Part shown: positions 28,234 through 36,220 of the stretch, piece by piece
How the letters are laid out: every line of letters starts with the position of its first letter
How positions within the stretch are numbered: the stretch's first letter is position 1
Origin: Sphingorhabdus contaminans
GTDB taxonomy: Bacteria > Pseudomonadota > Alphaproteobacteria > Sphingomonadales > Sphingomonadaceae
DNA length: 64,000 bases
Reading direction: 5' to 3'
Assembly: GCF_007280415.1 (NCBI RefSeq)
Contig: NZ_VKKU01000001.1
Location: 1,612,001-1,676,000, forward strand
The notes under the pieces: generated by a model
What the model was told of the DNA's origin: nothing
Database searches by the model: none
Seen by the model: the letters and a program-made list of their open reading frames with translations, nothing else
Translations under genes and position numbers: made by a program

Positions 28234-28515
28234 GTGAAAATCACGTTCGACCAGCTCAAGCGCGAAATCACGTTAGCCGAACGTGGCTTCGATTTCACCA
28301 CAGATGCGGCGCTAGTTTTTGCAGGGATCACTATAACCCTGACGGACGAACGCTTCGAGTATGTTGAGGAGCGGTTTCAAACCTATGGTTTGTTGAACGA
28401 CTGGATGGTGATGGTGGTCTGGACAGCGCGCGGTGATGCGCGACATGTCATTTCGATGAGGAAGTGCAATGATCGAGAACAAGCCAAATTTGGAGAGCAA
28501 TTGGGTCGATCCTGA
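28234..28515 (+). CDS. brnT: BrnT family toxin
   Basis: A 93-residue ribonuclease-type toxin of the BrnT family (RelE-like fold). Visible family features are FDQLKREITLAERGFDFTTDA near the start, ERFQTYGLLNDWMVMVVWTA in the middle and RHVISMRKCNDRE near the C-terminus, which carries the basic residues of the active site. It starts with GTG and lacks its own ribosome binding site. Its 3' end overlaps the antitoxin gene by 47 nt. The toxin-then-antitoxin order is usual for brnTA. Confidence 0.87.
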   Translation: MKITFDQLKREITLAERGFDFTTDAALVFAGITITLTDERFEYVEERFQTYGLLNDWMVMVVWTARGDARHVISMRKCNDREQAKFGEQLGRS

Positions 28516-28768
28516 TGACGCACCCGAATGGACCGATGAAATGTTCGATGCAGGCGAAATCCGCATCGGCAACAAGGTCATTCGTCCCGCAACCGGCGTC
28601 CTAACCAAAGACGGCATCCGCCCGATCGGCCGTCCGCCAATTGGCGACGCGCCCAAGAAGCAAGTAACATTGCGCCTCGATGCCGACCTAATCGACCGCT
28701 TCCGCGCGAGCGGCAAAGGATGGCAGTCGCGGATTAACGAGGCGCTGCGCAAGGCGGCGGGGATTTAG
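28469..28768 (+). CDS. brnA: BrnA family antitoxin
   Basis: A 99-residue antitoxin that neutralises BrnT and represses the operon. The C-terminal VTLRLDADLIDRFRASGKGW is a ribbon-helix-helix DNA-binding motif, followed by QSRINEALRKAAGI. The N-terminal acidic stretch (WVDPDDAPEWTDEMF) is the usual toxin-binding part. GAGGA precedes the ATG inside the brnT coding region. Confidence 0.87.
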   Translation: MIENKPNLESNWVDPDDAPEWTDEMFDAGEIRIGNKVIRPATGVLTKDGIRPIGRPPIGDAPKKQVTLRLDADLIDRFRASGKGWQSRINEALRKAAGI

Positions 28769-28872
28769 GCAGCTTTGGAACTATGGCAACGCATCATTCC
28801 GAATAATCATCAAAAACATCTTGCGCAATCGTCCACAATATTTGCCCAATATTCAGCTAAGGCTTACATGAG

Positions 28873-29640
28873 ATGCTTACAGGAAAACAAATAGACGCCC
28901 GAAAAATCATCCAGCATGGTGATGAAAACTGCTATAGAAAAACAAGCTATGATTTACGTGCAGGTAAAATAATCAAGCCTGATGGCGAAGAAGCAACAAG
29001 TTATACCGTACCTCCACAAGGATTGGTCGAAATTATTTCGAAAGAACGGATAATTTTGCCTGATAACATCTCCGGATTCGCTACGGTAAAGACAGGCCTT
29101 TCCACTAACGGGATGCTTGCACTCAACATAGGTATAATCGATCCGGGATATGAGGGCCCCATATCCAGCTTTCTGCTTAATTTCAGCAAAGTACCCTTTA
29201 GGTTAGCCGAGGGGGATGTGTTTCTTCGGACGCATTACGTTGCGCTGGACGATACTCAAAATGTTGCTGAAAGCAAAAGAGCAGACGACACTGCGTATAT
29301 TAATGAGAAAAAACAGAAAATTGCAGGACGGTTTGGAAACACATTTTTAAATGTGGATGAAATTGCAGATGGTCTTGTAAAAGGGTATACCATGAAAGCC
29401 TTAGGGTTTGTGGCTGGCGTTGCCTTTATTGTTACCTTTGCATCGCTCCTTGCGAATTATAGCATGGTCACTTTTATGCGCAGCTGGGTGGAGCCAAGAA
29501 CCTCTGTAGAGCAGCAGATCAGCGAAAAGCTGAAAGCCGATCTCAAAATTCGTGATGCTGAAATAGACGAAATGCGAACTGAAATTCGGGAAATGAAGCT
29601 CCGCAACATGGCCGTTGCTAATGGTCGCGCGGATAAATAG
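28873..29640 (+). CDS. membrane-anchored Dcd/dUTPase-fold protein, catalytic residues apparently lost
   Basis: A 255-residue protein in three parts. Residues 1-150 resemble the dCTP deaminase/dUTPase fold: SYDLRAG (25-31), ILPDNISGFATVKTGLSTNG (61-80), IIDPGYEG (88-95) and VPFRLAEGD. In an alignment by eye with E. coli Dcd, the catalytic Arg115 and Glu138 fall at Thr78 and Phe100, and Arg110-Ser111 at Lys73-Thr74. Residues 176-196 form one membrane helix, and 211-245 a charged, likely coiled-coil tail. The gene is visibly AT-rich, unlike uvrA. It ends 12 nt before the thymidylate-synthase homologue. A nucleotide sensor or scaffold is more likely than a deaminase; function is unproven. Confidence 0.7.
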   Translation: MLTGKQIDARKIIQHGDENCYRKTSYDLRAGKIIKPDGEEATSYTVPPQGLVEIISKERIILPDNISGFATVKTGLSTNGMLALNIGIIDPGYEGPISSFLLNFSKVPFRLAEGDVFLRTHYVALDDTQNVAESKRADDTAYINEKKQKIAGRFGNTFLNVDEIADGLVKGYTMKALGFVAGVAFIVTFASLLANYSMVTFMRSWVEPRTSVEQQISEKLKADLKIRDAEIDEMRTEIREMKLRNMAVANGRADK

Positions 29641-29652
29641 TGGATTTAGATA

Positions 29653-30525
29653 ATGAGCCAGTTTGAACACATAAATGATGTTTTGAAAGCTACCGCGCAA
29701 TCCTGCATCGGCAGCGGCTCAGCCACAAGTCCTCGAGGTATGAGCACGCTTGAAGTCATCGGATACAACTTTTCTTTGACAAATCCACGAGCAAGGATTG
29801 TCGGATTTCCTGATCGTCGCTGGAGTCTTCCATTGGCAATCGGCGAGTTTTGCTGGCATATGCGCGGAGACAATTCAGTTGAAGCCCTGTCCTATTATGC
29901 AGATGCTTGGTCCAGTTTCTCGGACGATGGAATAACCGTTCGTGGCAGTTGCTACGGAAACAAGGCATTTTCGAGAATTCATGGCGATAGCTCTTGGGAT
30001 CGTTGCAAGTCGCTATTGCGCAACGATAAAGATAGCCGACGAGCAGTAATTACATTTGATGTTTTAGATGAATCCGATCTGACTACCCGAGACAAATCAT
30101 GCCTTACAACGATGCAATTTTTAATCAGGGAAGCAAGGCTATCACTGGTAGCAAACATGCGCAGCAACGACATTTACCTTGGTCTGCCGTATGACGTTTT
30201 TCTCTTTACGATGATGCAGGAAGTTATGGCGCTTGAGTTGGGAGTGGACGTCGGTGCTTACACCCATTTCGTGGGGTCTCTTCATGTGTATGAGCGAAAC
30301 ATCGCTGCTATCAGCTCCCAATATAATCGGGAGAGTAATCGGTCTACGATGCCAAGAATGACAGATTTGGATCAACTTCCCGATTTCTTAGCGGCAGAAC
30401 TCGCCATTCGCGAAGGAAGAGAAACGAAGCTGGATTCATTCGCTCCCTATTGGGCTTCGCTGCTACAGCATTTGACTAATTTCAAGCAACGGCGACTTCG
30501 TGCGAACGACGCTGTTGCAGCTTAA
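29653..30525 (+). CDS. thymidylate synthase-family protein with dCMP-type (Asn to Asp) active site
   Basis: A 290-residue ThyA-fold protein. Ungapped correspondence with E. coli ThyA over the core gives catalytic Cys150 (Cys146), Gln155 (Gln151), Arg170-Ser171 and Asp173 (166, 167, 169), His211 and Tyr213 (207, 209), plus Arg129-Arg130 for phosphate, Glu65 and Trp86. The decisive difference is Asp181 in LGLPYD, where ThyA has Asn177. Asp here is the known hallmark of dCMP hydroxymethylases, and Asn-to-Asp mutants of ThyA act on dCMP. The C-terminus lacks the usual closing sequence. It probably modifies dCMP (methyl or hydroxymethyl) rather than making dTMP. It is cotranscribed with the Dcd-like gene. 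Confidence 0.75.
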   Translation: MSQFEHINDVLKATAQSCIGSGSATSPRGMSTLEVIGYNFSLTNPRARIVGFPDRRWSLPLAIGEFCWHMRGDNSVEALSYYADAWSSFSDDGITVRGSCYGNKAFSRIHGDSSWDRCKSLLRNDKDSRRAVITFDVLDESDLTTRDKSCLTTMQFLIREARLSLVANMRSNDIYLGLPYDVFLFTMMQEVMALELGVDVGAYTHFVGSLHVYERNIAAISSQYNRESNRSTMPRMTDLDQLPDFLAAELAIREGRETKLDSFAPYWASLLQHLTNFKQRRLRANDAVAA

Positions 30526-30607
30526 GGTAACCGATCAGCTACCGAACGGCGCACTGCGTAAACCAAACCCCCTTCTCAACCCGTTCCCAATCGGCCACAC
30601 TTCCCTC

Positions 30608-31159
30608 ATGACCGCATATCGCCCCGAATTCGAAGCCGCGCTGCGCCTTTTTGCGCGGGTGAGTGAGGCTATGCATGAACTCGGCTTTCAACGTCCCATC
30701 CTCGTCGGCGGCGCGGCGGCGGAGTTTTATTCGCAAAGTGCGATCAACACCGGCGACTTCGATCTGTGTACGCCACGGCAAGAAGCGCTTGAAGCGGAAA
30801 TGCAGAAGGTCGGGTTCGTAAAGCCGTCGGGCGCCGGACAGATGACCAAGGGCTGGATTCACCCCGAACTTAGGCTCGGCTTTGAAGTTGTTGCGGATGT
30901 TCCCATGGACGGCGGCTATGACCGCGACACGCTGGCGTTGATCGAGAATTTCACCGACGAAGGCGCGTTCGCCGTGATCTCGGTCGAAGATCTGATTGCC
31001 GACCGCATGGGCCAATATGCATCGGGAACGGCACGCGACAGGCTGCAGCAGGCGCAGACATTATACAGGCTTCACCCATCGCTCGATAAAGTGTATCTGG
31101 ACCGGCGTATCCGCGAAGAAACGATAAATGACTATGGCATCGAAGCGCTTGAAAGCTGA
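30608..31159 (+). CDS. nucleotidyltransferase-fold protein (AbiEii/DUF6036-like)
   Basis: A 183-residue protein with a polymerase-beta-type nucleotidyltransferase core: ILVGGAAAEFYSQSAINTGDFDL (in pieces, residues 26-48) gives the GG and DxD elements. ISVEDLIADRM near residue 120 and a helical C-terminus follow the pattern of toxin-linked NTases such as AbiEii and DUF6036. The ATG at 30608 fits the homologous start; an earlier in-frame codon would overlap the thymidylate-synthase-like gene. A small basic protein is encoded in overlap downstream, suggesting a two-component module. The substrate is unknown. Confidence 0.65.
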   Translation: MTAYRPEFEAALRLFARVSEAMHELGFQRPILVGGAAAEFYSQSAINTGDFDLCTPRQEALEAEMQKVGFVKPSGAGQMTKGWIHPELRLGFEVVADVPMDGGYDRDTLALIENFTDEGAFAVISVEDLIADRMGQYASGTARDRLQQAQTLYRLHPSLDKVYLDRRIREETINDYGIEALES

Positions 31160-31328
31160 AGAGAAGTGGACCGGACGTCGCGTAGACTTCCCGGTGTTCA
31201 GCGACGCCTTGTCCAAACGCCGCGCAGAACTCGGCAATCCGGAGCTGGCCCGCAACAGCGGCAAAAACCGGACAGAGAGCAAAAAGGCACTGCTGAAGGC
31301 AATCAAAGACGCGGGCGGGAACTGGTAA
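31128..31328 (+). CDS. small basic protein overlapping the nucleotidyltransferase gene
   Basis: A 66-residue, Lys/Arg-rich protein (MTMASKRLKAEEKWTGRRVD at the start, ending in LLKAIKDAGGNW), with a second possible ATG at 31134. No known domain was recognised. The 32-nt overlap with the preceding NTase gene indicates translational coupling and a possible partner or antitoxin role. Chance occurrence cannot be excluded, but the coupling and composition favour a real gene. Confidence 0.55.
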   Translation: MTMASKRLKAEEKWTGRRVDFPVFSDALSKRRAELGNPELARNSGKNRTESKKALLKAIKDAGGNW

Positions 31329-31591
31329 CCACCCCCATTGAAATGTAGGCAATCCCCTGCCACCCTCCCCGCATGACTGCGCGCGCCTCTGTTCCGTCGC
31401 TTCGCTCCCCCGCCTCCCCCGCTCTTAATTTAAAGCAACAAAGGATACATTTTCGCACCCGTTTTGCGTGTCTTTTGTATCTTTATCTCTGCGCCCCTCG
31501 CCAAGGTCATGGGACCCGTCTAAGCAACGACATGTCATGCGGGCGTCATCTTCTTCTGCGACGCCGCGCGGGTTTGTTGAAGGAGAGTTTC

Positions 31592-33121
31592 ATGCGTCAC
31601 CCATCTTCCCTGTTGCTCGGCCTTGGCCTGATCGTGGCGGCGGCTCCGGTTTTGGCCCAGACGGCGCCCTCCCCCGCTCTGCCCCCTGCGTCCGCACCGG
31701 CCAAGCCGCCGGTCGCCACCAGCGAAGGCTATTTAAAGGCGGGACAGGAGGAACTGAAACGCCTGCAGGCGGACAAGCCCAATAACCGCAAGGCGCGCAA
31801 TATCATCCTGTTTATCGGCGACGGCATGGGCATCAGCACGCTGACCGCCGGACGCATATTCGAAGGGCAGCAGCAGGGCGTCGACGGGGAATCCTTTGTT
31901 GTGCAAATGGACCGCCTGCCCCACACCGCTTTGGTCAAAACCTATTCCCATGACGCACAAGTCGCCGACAGCGCGCCGACCGCCACCGCTCTGGTCGCCG
32001 GGGTCAAAACCAAAAATGGCGTGATCGGTGTCGGGCCGGAGGCGGTTGAAAATGACTGTGCGGCCACCGCGCCGTTCAAGGTGCCGTCGCTGTTCGAAAT
32101 GGCGGAGGACAAGGGCTATGCCACCGGCGTTGTCACCACCGCGACCATTACCCACGCCACCCCTGCCTCCACCTATGCCCATGTCGCGCAGCGCGATTGG
32201 GAGGTGGATTCGCGTATGCCCGAGGCCGCAAAGGCCGCAGGCTGCACCGATATTGCGCGGCAGATGGTCGAATGGCCACATGGCAATGGCCTTGACGTCA
32301 TGCTGGGCGGTGGACGGGCGCATTTCCTGCCCGCCGCTACGGTCGATCCCGAATATCCGGCGTTCAAGGGGCTGCGCGCCGATGGCAAGGACCTCGCCGC
32401 CGTGTGGCAGGCCGCCAATCCCAAGGCCGCCTATGTGTGGAACAGCGACAGTTTCAACGCGGTCGATGTGCAGAAATCGACCAAGCTGCTCGGCCTGTTC
32501 GAACCATCGCATATGCAGTTTGAGGCCGACCGGACCGCGGCGGGGGAGAAGGAGCCATCGCTGGCCGATATGACGCGCAAGGCGATTGCGATGCTGTCGA
32601 AGAACCGAAAGGGCTATGTCCTGATGGTCGAGGCCGGGCGCATCGACCATGCCCACCATGCCGGCAATGCCCGACGCGCGTTGCAGGATACGGTGGCGCT
32701 GAACGCCGCGTTGAAGGCGGCAATGGAGAGTGTCGATCTGTCCGATACGCTGATTGTCGTGACGTCGGACCATAGCCACACCTTCACCATGTCGGGCTAT
32801 CCCGAACGGGGCAATCCGATTCTGGGTGTGGTGGCCGCGCCCATTGGCACGCCGACGCTGGCGAAGGATGGCAAGGCCTATACGACGCTTGGCTATGCCA
32901 ACGGCCCCGGCGCGGTGTCGGCGGCGGAGCGGGCGGACCCGTCGAAGGAGGATACCGAGGCGCTGAACTACCGCCAGCAATCGCTGGTCGGGCTGTCGTC
33001 CGAAACGCATGGCGGCGAGGATGTCGTGGCGCGGGCGGCGGGGCCGAAGGCGCATCTGTTCAAGGGGACGATCGAGCAGAACACGATATTCCACATCCTG
33101 CGCGCGGCGCTGGGTCTTTAG
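31592..33121 (+). CDS. alkaline phosphatase (PhoA family)
   Basis: An exported phosphomonoesterase of 509 residues. A signal peptide (MRHPSSLLLGLGLIVAAAPVLA) is followed by a Pro-rich linker, then NIILFIGDGMGIST with a metal-binding Asp and VADSAPTATAL with the phosphorylated Ser of the DSA motif. Later blocks MVEAGRIDHAHHAGN, TSDHSHTF and SSETHGGEDV supply the zinc ligands. GAAGGAGAG precedes the ATG at 31592, while the longer in-frame start has no signal peptide. No clear Pho box was found in the 264-nt upstream gap. Confidence 0.93.
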   Translation: MRHPSSLLLGLGLIVAAAPVLAQTAPSPALPPASAPAKPPVATSEGYLKAGQEELKRLQADKPNNRKARNIILFIGDGMGISTLTAGRIFEGQQQGVDGESFVVQMDRLPHTALVKTYSHDAQVADSAPTATALVAGVKTKNGVIGVGPEAVENDCAATAPFKVPSLFEMAEDKGYATGVVTTATITHATPASTYAHVAQRDWEVDSRMPEAAKAAGCTDIARQMVEWPHGNGLDVMLGGGRAHFLPAATVDPEYPAFKGLRADGKDLAAVWQAANPKAAYVWNSDSFNAVDVQKSTKLLGLFEPSHMQFEADRTAAGEKEPSLADMTRKAIAMLSKNRKGYVLMVEAGRIDHAHHAGNARRALQDTVALNAALKAAMESVDLSDTLIVVTSDHSHTFTMSGYPERGNPILGVVAAPIGTPTLAKDGKAYTTLGYANGPGAVSAAERADPSKEDTEALNYRQQSLVGLSSETHGGEDVVARAAGPKAHLFKGTIEQNTIFHILRAALGL

Positions 33122-33195
33122 GCGGGGGCTTGTAAGTCGGTGGAGCGGACCCCAATTCTTTGCATGGGTTTGGAGCCTGTGAAGGAAAGTTGAGA

Positions 33196-33525
33196 ATGAT
33201 GCGAACATATTCCCTGATACTGCTCCCCTGCCTTGCCCTGTCCCTTGCCGCCTGCGGTGAAGGGGGCGTGCTCGACGAAAGCGTCAAAACGACGGTGCGC
33301 GAACAACTGGTCGCGACCTGCACCGCCACGGCCGAAGGGCAGATACCCGAGGGGGTCACGGTCGACCTCAACCAGGTCTGCGACTGTGCCGCCGACAAGG
33401 TGCTGGACGGCAAGAGCGTTCAGGATCTGGTGGCAAATCCGCCCACCAGCGCGGAGGATTTGACCCAGGTGCGCGAATGTCTGAAGGAGATGGGACCTGT
33501 TAAACTGAACCCTGTCGGCACATAG
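33196..33525 (+). CDS. small lipoprotein, hypothetical
   Basis: A 109-residue predicted lipoprotein: MMRTYSLILLPCLALSLAAC ends in a good lipobox (LAAC). The mature part has four further Cys residues (ATCTATAE, VCDCAADK and VRECLKE), spaced as in small periplasmic proteins that form disulfides. Function is unknown. GAAGGAAAG precedes two adjacent ATG codons at 33196 and 33199. A strong terminator follows the stop. Confidence 0.75.
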   Translation: MMRTYSLILLPCLALSLAACGEGGVLDESVKTTVREQLVATCTATAEGQIPEGVTVDLNQVCDCAADKVLDGKSVQDLVANPPTSAEDLTQVRECLKEMGPVKLNPVGT

Positions 33526-33527
33526 AA

Positions 33528-33568
33528 ACCCCCGCCCGGAGGGGAGGACTCTCCGGACGGGGGTCTTT
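33528..33568 (+). terminator. intrinsic terminator after the lipoprotein gene
   Basis: ACCCCCGCCCGGAG pairs with CTCCGGACGGGGGT (one mismatch) over a 9-nt loop, followed by CTTT. It begins 3 nt after the stop codon. Confidence 0.75.
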
Positions 33569-33570
33569 AG

Positions 33571-33611
33571 GCCCTTCCGACCTGCTAGGGGGAATGGAAG
33601 GGCTGTATTTT
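33571..33611. terminator. second hairpin between the lipoprotein and fasciclin genes
   Basis: GCCCTTCC and GGAAGGGC arms form an 8-bp stem followed on the + strand by TGTATTTT. A third stem, AGGCTC/GAGCCT at about 33615-33638, lies next to it towards the fasciclin gene. Confidence 0.5.
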
Positions 33612-33644
33612 CAGGCTCCCCTTGAAAAGGAGAGCCTAGAAAAC

Positions 33645-34244
33645 TCAGGGCATGACGACGGTATCGACGACATGGATAGTGCCGTTCGATCCGATCATGT
33701 CGGCGCCGGTCACCGTGGACTTGTTGCCCTTGGCATCGGTCAGGATGATCTTGTCGCCGTCCATGCTGGCCTTCAGGCTGCCGCCGTTGAGCGTCTTGAT
33801 GCTGGCCATGCCTTTGGCGGCGGTGATCAGTTGGGCAATGTCGCCGGACTTCAGATTTCCGGAAACGACATGATATTTCAGGATATCGCCCAGCTTGCCC
33901 TTGCTTTCCGGCTTCATCAGGCCGTCCAATGTGGCCTTGTCGACCTTGGCAAAGGCATCATTGCTGGGGGCAAAGACGGTGAACGGACCCGCACCGTTCA
34001 GGGTTTCGACCAGACCGGCCGCGGTCAGGGCCGAAACAAGCGTCGAAGCCTGCGGGTTGTTCTGGGCCAAGCCGACGATGGTCTGGTCACCGACCGGGGC
34101 CTGCGCCACCATGGTGTCGCCAGCCGTCTCGTTCTGGACAACCTCGGTATCGGCAGCAACCGGATCAGCCGGCGTCTCGCTCGAACAGGCCGCCAGCGAC
34201 AGGGCGGACATGGTGGAGATAAGCGCGATTTTCATGCTTTTCAT
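33645..34244 (-). CDS. fasciclin-domain lipoprotein
   Basis: A 199-residue surface or periplasmic lipoprotein with one FAS1 domain. The N-terminus MKSMKIALISTMSALSLAAC ends in a lipobox. After an acidic spacer, the domain shows STLVSALTAAGLVETLNGAG, FTVFAPSNDAFAKVD (the FAS1 H1 motif) and a late H2-like IHVVDTVVMP. FAS1 domains mediate adhesion or protein contact. AAGGAAC precedes the ATG. It is convergent with the small lipoprotein gene. Confidence 0.93.
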   Translation of the reverse strand: MKSMKIALISTMSALSLAACSSETPADPVAADTEVVQNETAGDTMVAQAPVGDQTIVGLAQNNPQASTLVSALTAAGLVETLNGAGPFTVFAPSNDAFAKVDKATLDGLMKPESKGKLGDILKYHVVSGNLKSGDIAQLITAAKGMASIKTLNGGSLKASMDGDKIILTDAKGNKSTVTGADMIGSNGTIHVVDTVVMP

Positions 34245-34412
34245 AACTGGTTCCTTTAAAAAGGCTTGTCCCTCGGGCGGTCATAACCCTGCCACAGGGC
34301 AAAAGGTTGCATCGGCCCCAACAAAAAGTCGCCTCGGCAAACCGGTTCATCGAAAGCCGGCCCGGCATCAGACAACTTGCACCACCCCGCAGCGGCGCTA
34401 TGGGCAGGAACC

Positions 34413-35273
34413 ATGGGTAACCTCGCCGAAACACTGCGCAATACCGCCACCCGCCTCGCCGGGGTCAGCACCACGGCACGGCTCGACGCCGAACTGCTGG
34501 CGGCGCATGCCCTCGGCCTGGAACGGTCCGAGATGTTGCTCAGAATGGGCGATCTCGACATACCACAGGGATTTGACGCACTGGCAGAAAGGCGGCTGCG
34601 TAACGAACCGGTCGCTTATATCACCGGACGGCAGGCATTTTGGGATCTCGACCTTGTTGTGACGCCAGATGTCCTTATTCCCCGTGCCGACAGCGAAACG
34701 TTGATTGAACTGGCGGTTGACCATTTCAACCGCGGCACAACCCAACCGGCGCGCATATTGGACCTCGGTACAGGCTCCGGCGCACTCCTGCTCGCATGCC
34801 TCTCGGCTTTTCCGTCAGCAAGCGGCGTCGGTATGGACGCTAGTGCCGCCGCCTTGGCCGTGGCAGAGGCCAATGGCGACAGGCTCGGCTTTGCATCGCG
34901 GGCACGCTGGGTGCATCGCAACTGGGCCGAACCGGGCTGGCACGATGATCTCGGGCTGTTTGACCTAGTCGTCTCCAATCCGCCCTATGTCGAAACAGAT
35001 GCTGGTCTGGACGCGATGGTGGCCGACTATGAACCCCATTCCGCATTATTTGCAGGCCCCGACGGACTGGACGATTACCGCCTTCTCGTTCCGCAACTGG
35101 CATCGCTGCTGGCGCCGGGGGGCATCGCCATATTTGAAATCGGGCATAATCAGGCCGGGGCTGTTAGCGATTTGGCAAGCAATGCCGGTTTATCCACTGA
35201 AATGCGCCGCGATCTGGCTGGCAAACCCCGCGCTCTGCGCTTTTCGCTTGGAATCGGGGGTATGAACGGCTAG
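34413..35273 (+). CDS. prmC: peptide chain release factor N5-glutamine methyltransferase
   Basis: Methylates the Gln of the GGQ motif in release factors RF1/RF2, using SAM. The 286-residue protein has an N-terminal helical domain, VTPDVLIPRADSET, the SAM-binding ILDLGTGSGALLLAC (about residue 115) and the NPPYVE catalytic motif near residue 188. The ATG at 34413 fits the family length; an upstream in-frame ATG is less likely. The usual prfA partner is not visible, but the following DUF4167 gene is a common alphaproteobacterial neighbour. Confidence 0.93.
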   Translation: MGNLAETLRNTATRLAGVSTTARLDAELLAAHALGLERSEMLLRMGDLDIPQGFDALAERRLRNEPVAYITGRQAFWDLDLVVTPDVLIPRADSETLIELAVDHFNRGTTQPARILDLGTGSGALLLACLSAFPSASGVGMDASAAALAVAEANGDRLGFASRARWVHRNWAEPGWHDDLGLFDLVVSNPPYVETDAGLDAMVADYEPHSALFAGPDGLDDYRLLVPQLASLLAPGGIAIFEIGHNQAGAVSDLASNAGLSTEMRRDLAGKPRALRFSLGIGGMNG

Positions 35274-35448
35274 GACGCATAGTGCATCGCAGCAAAATCG
35301 CCCCGACCCGGGCCTTTCGCGCGAAGCCGCCCCCCAGCGCAGATGGTATGATATCAAGGTCGGGGATGACCTTGGCAGAACCCTAAGGACTGGGTTCAAG
35401 GGGGCACCAAGCAACAGTTATGCTAAGCAGAGGACAGGGCAAATCCTG

Positions 35449-36138
35449 ATGAATACCAACAACCGGCAGCAGAATAACAACAACCGGCGTCGCGGTCGTA
35501 ACAACAATAACCGTCAGCAGAACAACAACCGCAATGGTTTTGACTATCAGAACCAGATCGACAATCGTGCGCGCGGAAACGCTGCGCAAATGCTGGAAAA
35601 ATACAAGAAACTTGCGCAGGATGCCCAATTCAACGGCGATCGCGTCAACGCTGAATATCATCTGCAATTTGCTGACCATTATTTCCGTGTCCTCGCCGAT
35701 TTCCGCAGCCGCCAAGAAGCTCGTCAGGAACAGCAGGGCGAACGCCGCCCACGCGACGAATGGCGCGATCAGGACCGTGAAGGCAGCTTTGAGGAAATGG
35801 AGTCGGGTGAAGCAGCCGAGCGTGAAAGCGAAAGCGAAGTTAATGTGGACGATGCCGAAGAGCAGCCTCGCCGCGAATCACGCGACAATCGCCCTCGCCG
35901 GAATGACCGGAATGAGCGCGGTAATCGCGATGGAAACCGCGCTCCGCGGCGGCATCACAGCGAAGAAGGTGATGACGAACCAGCAAGTCTGGACCTGGCC
36001 GTGTTGCCACCCTCAATCGCCCTTGCATCTTCGGACGAGGGAGATGTCGAGATTGAGGCTGTAAAATCGGCCCGCAAGCCACGTGCACGCCGTCCCAAAT
36101 CGGCAAATGACGAGGAAACGGCTACCGCTGCCGAGTAA
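35449..36138 (+). CDS. DUF4167 domain-containing protein
   Basis: A 229-residue cytoplasmic protein with an Asn/Arg-rich N-terminus (NNRRRGRNNNNRQQNNN) followed by the conserved DUF4167 core (IDNRARGNAAQMLEKYKKLA, AQFNGDRVNAEYHLQFADHY, near residues 28-75). The rest is highly charged and low in complexity. The RNA-binding-like composition is suggestive, but its function is unknown. The 175-nt leader contains two small stems (AAGGTC/GACCTT and GAACCC/GGGTTC). Confidence 0.9.
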   Translation: MNTNNRQQNNNNRRRGRNNNNRQQNNNRNGFDYQNQIDNRARGNAAQMLEKYKKLAQDAQFNGDRVNAEYHLQFADHYFRVLADFRSRQEARQEQQGERRPRDEWRDQDREGSFEEMESGEAAERESESEVNVDDAEEQPRRESRDNRPRRNDRNERGNRDGNRAPRRHHSEEGDDEPASLDLAVLPPSIALASSDEGDVEIEAVKSARKPRARRPKSANDEETATAAE

Positions 36139-36220
36139 TTTCCGATCCATGCGTTAAGCATCTGGTCATGTAGGAAAAATTAGCTCATTCTCCATATATC
36201 TTTATTGGGGGAGAGATGAG

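Noticed and set aside
31329-31591. Pho box or further small gene before alkaline phosphatase
   Set aside because: No clear direct CTGTCA repeats were found and the upstream in-frame extension has no signal peptide or ribosome binding site.
31733-33208. 491-codon antisense ORF inside alkaline phosphatase
   Set aside because: The coding strand carries all PhoA metal and Ser motifs; the antisense product is Arg/His-rich with no family resemblance.
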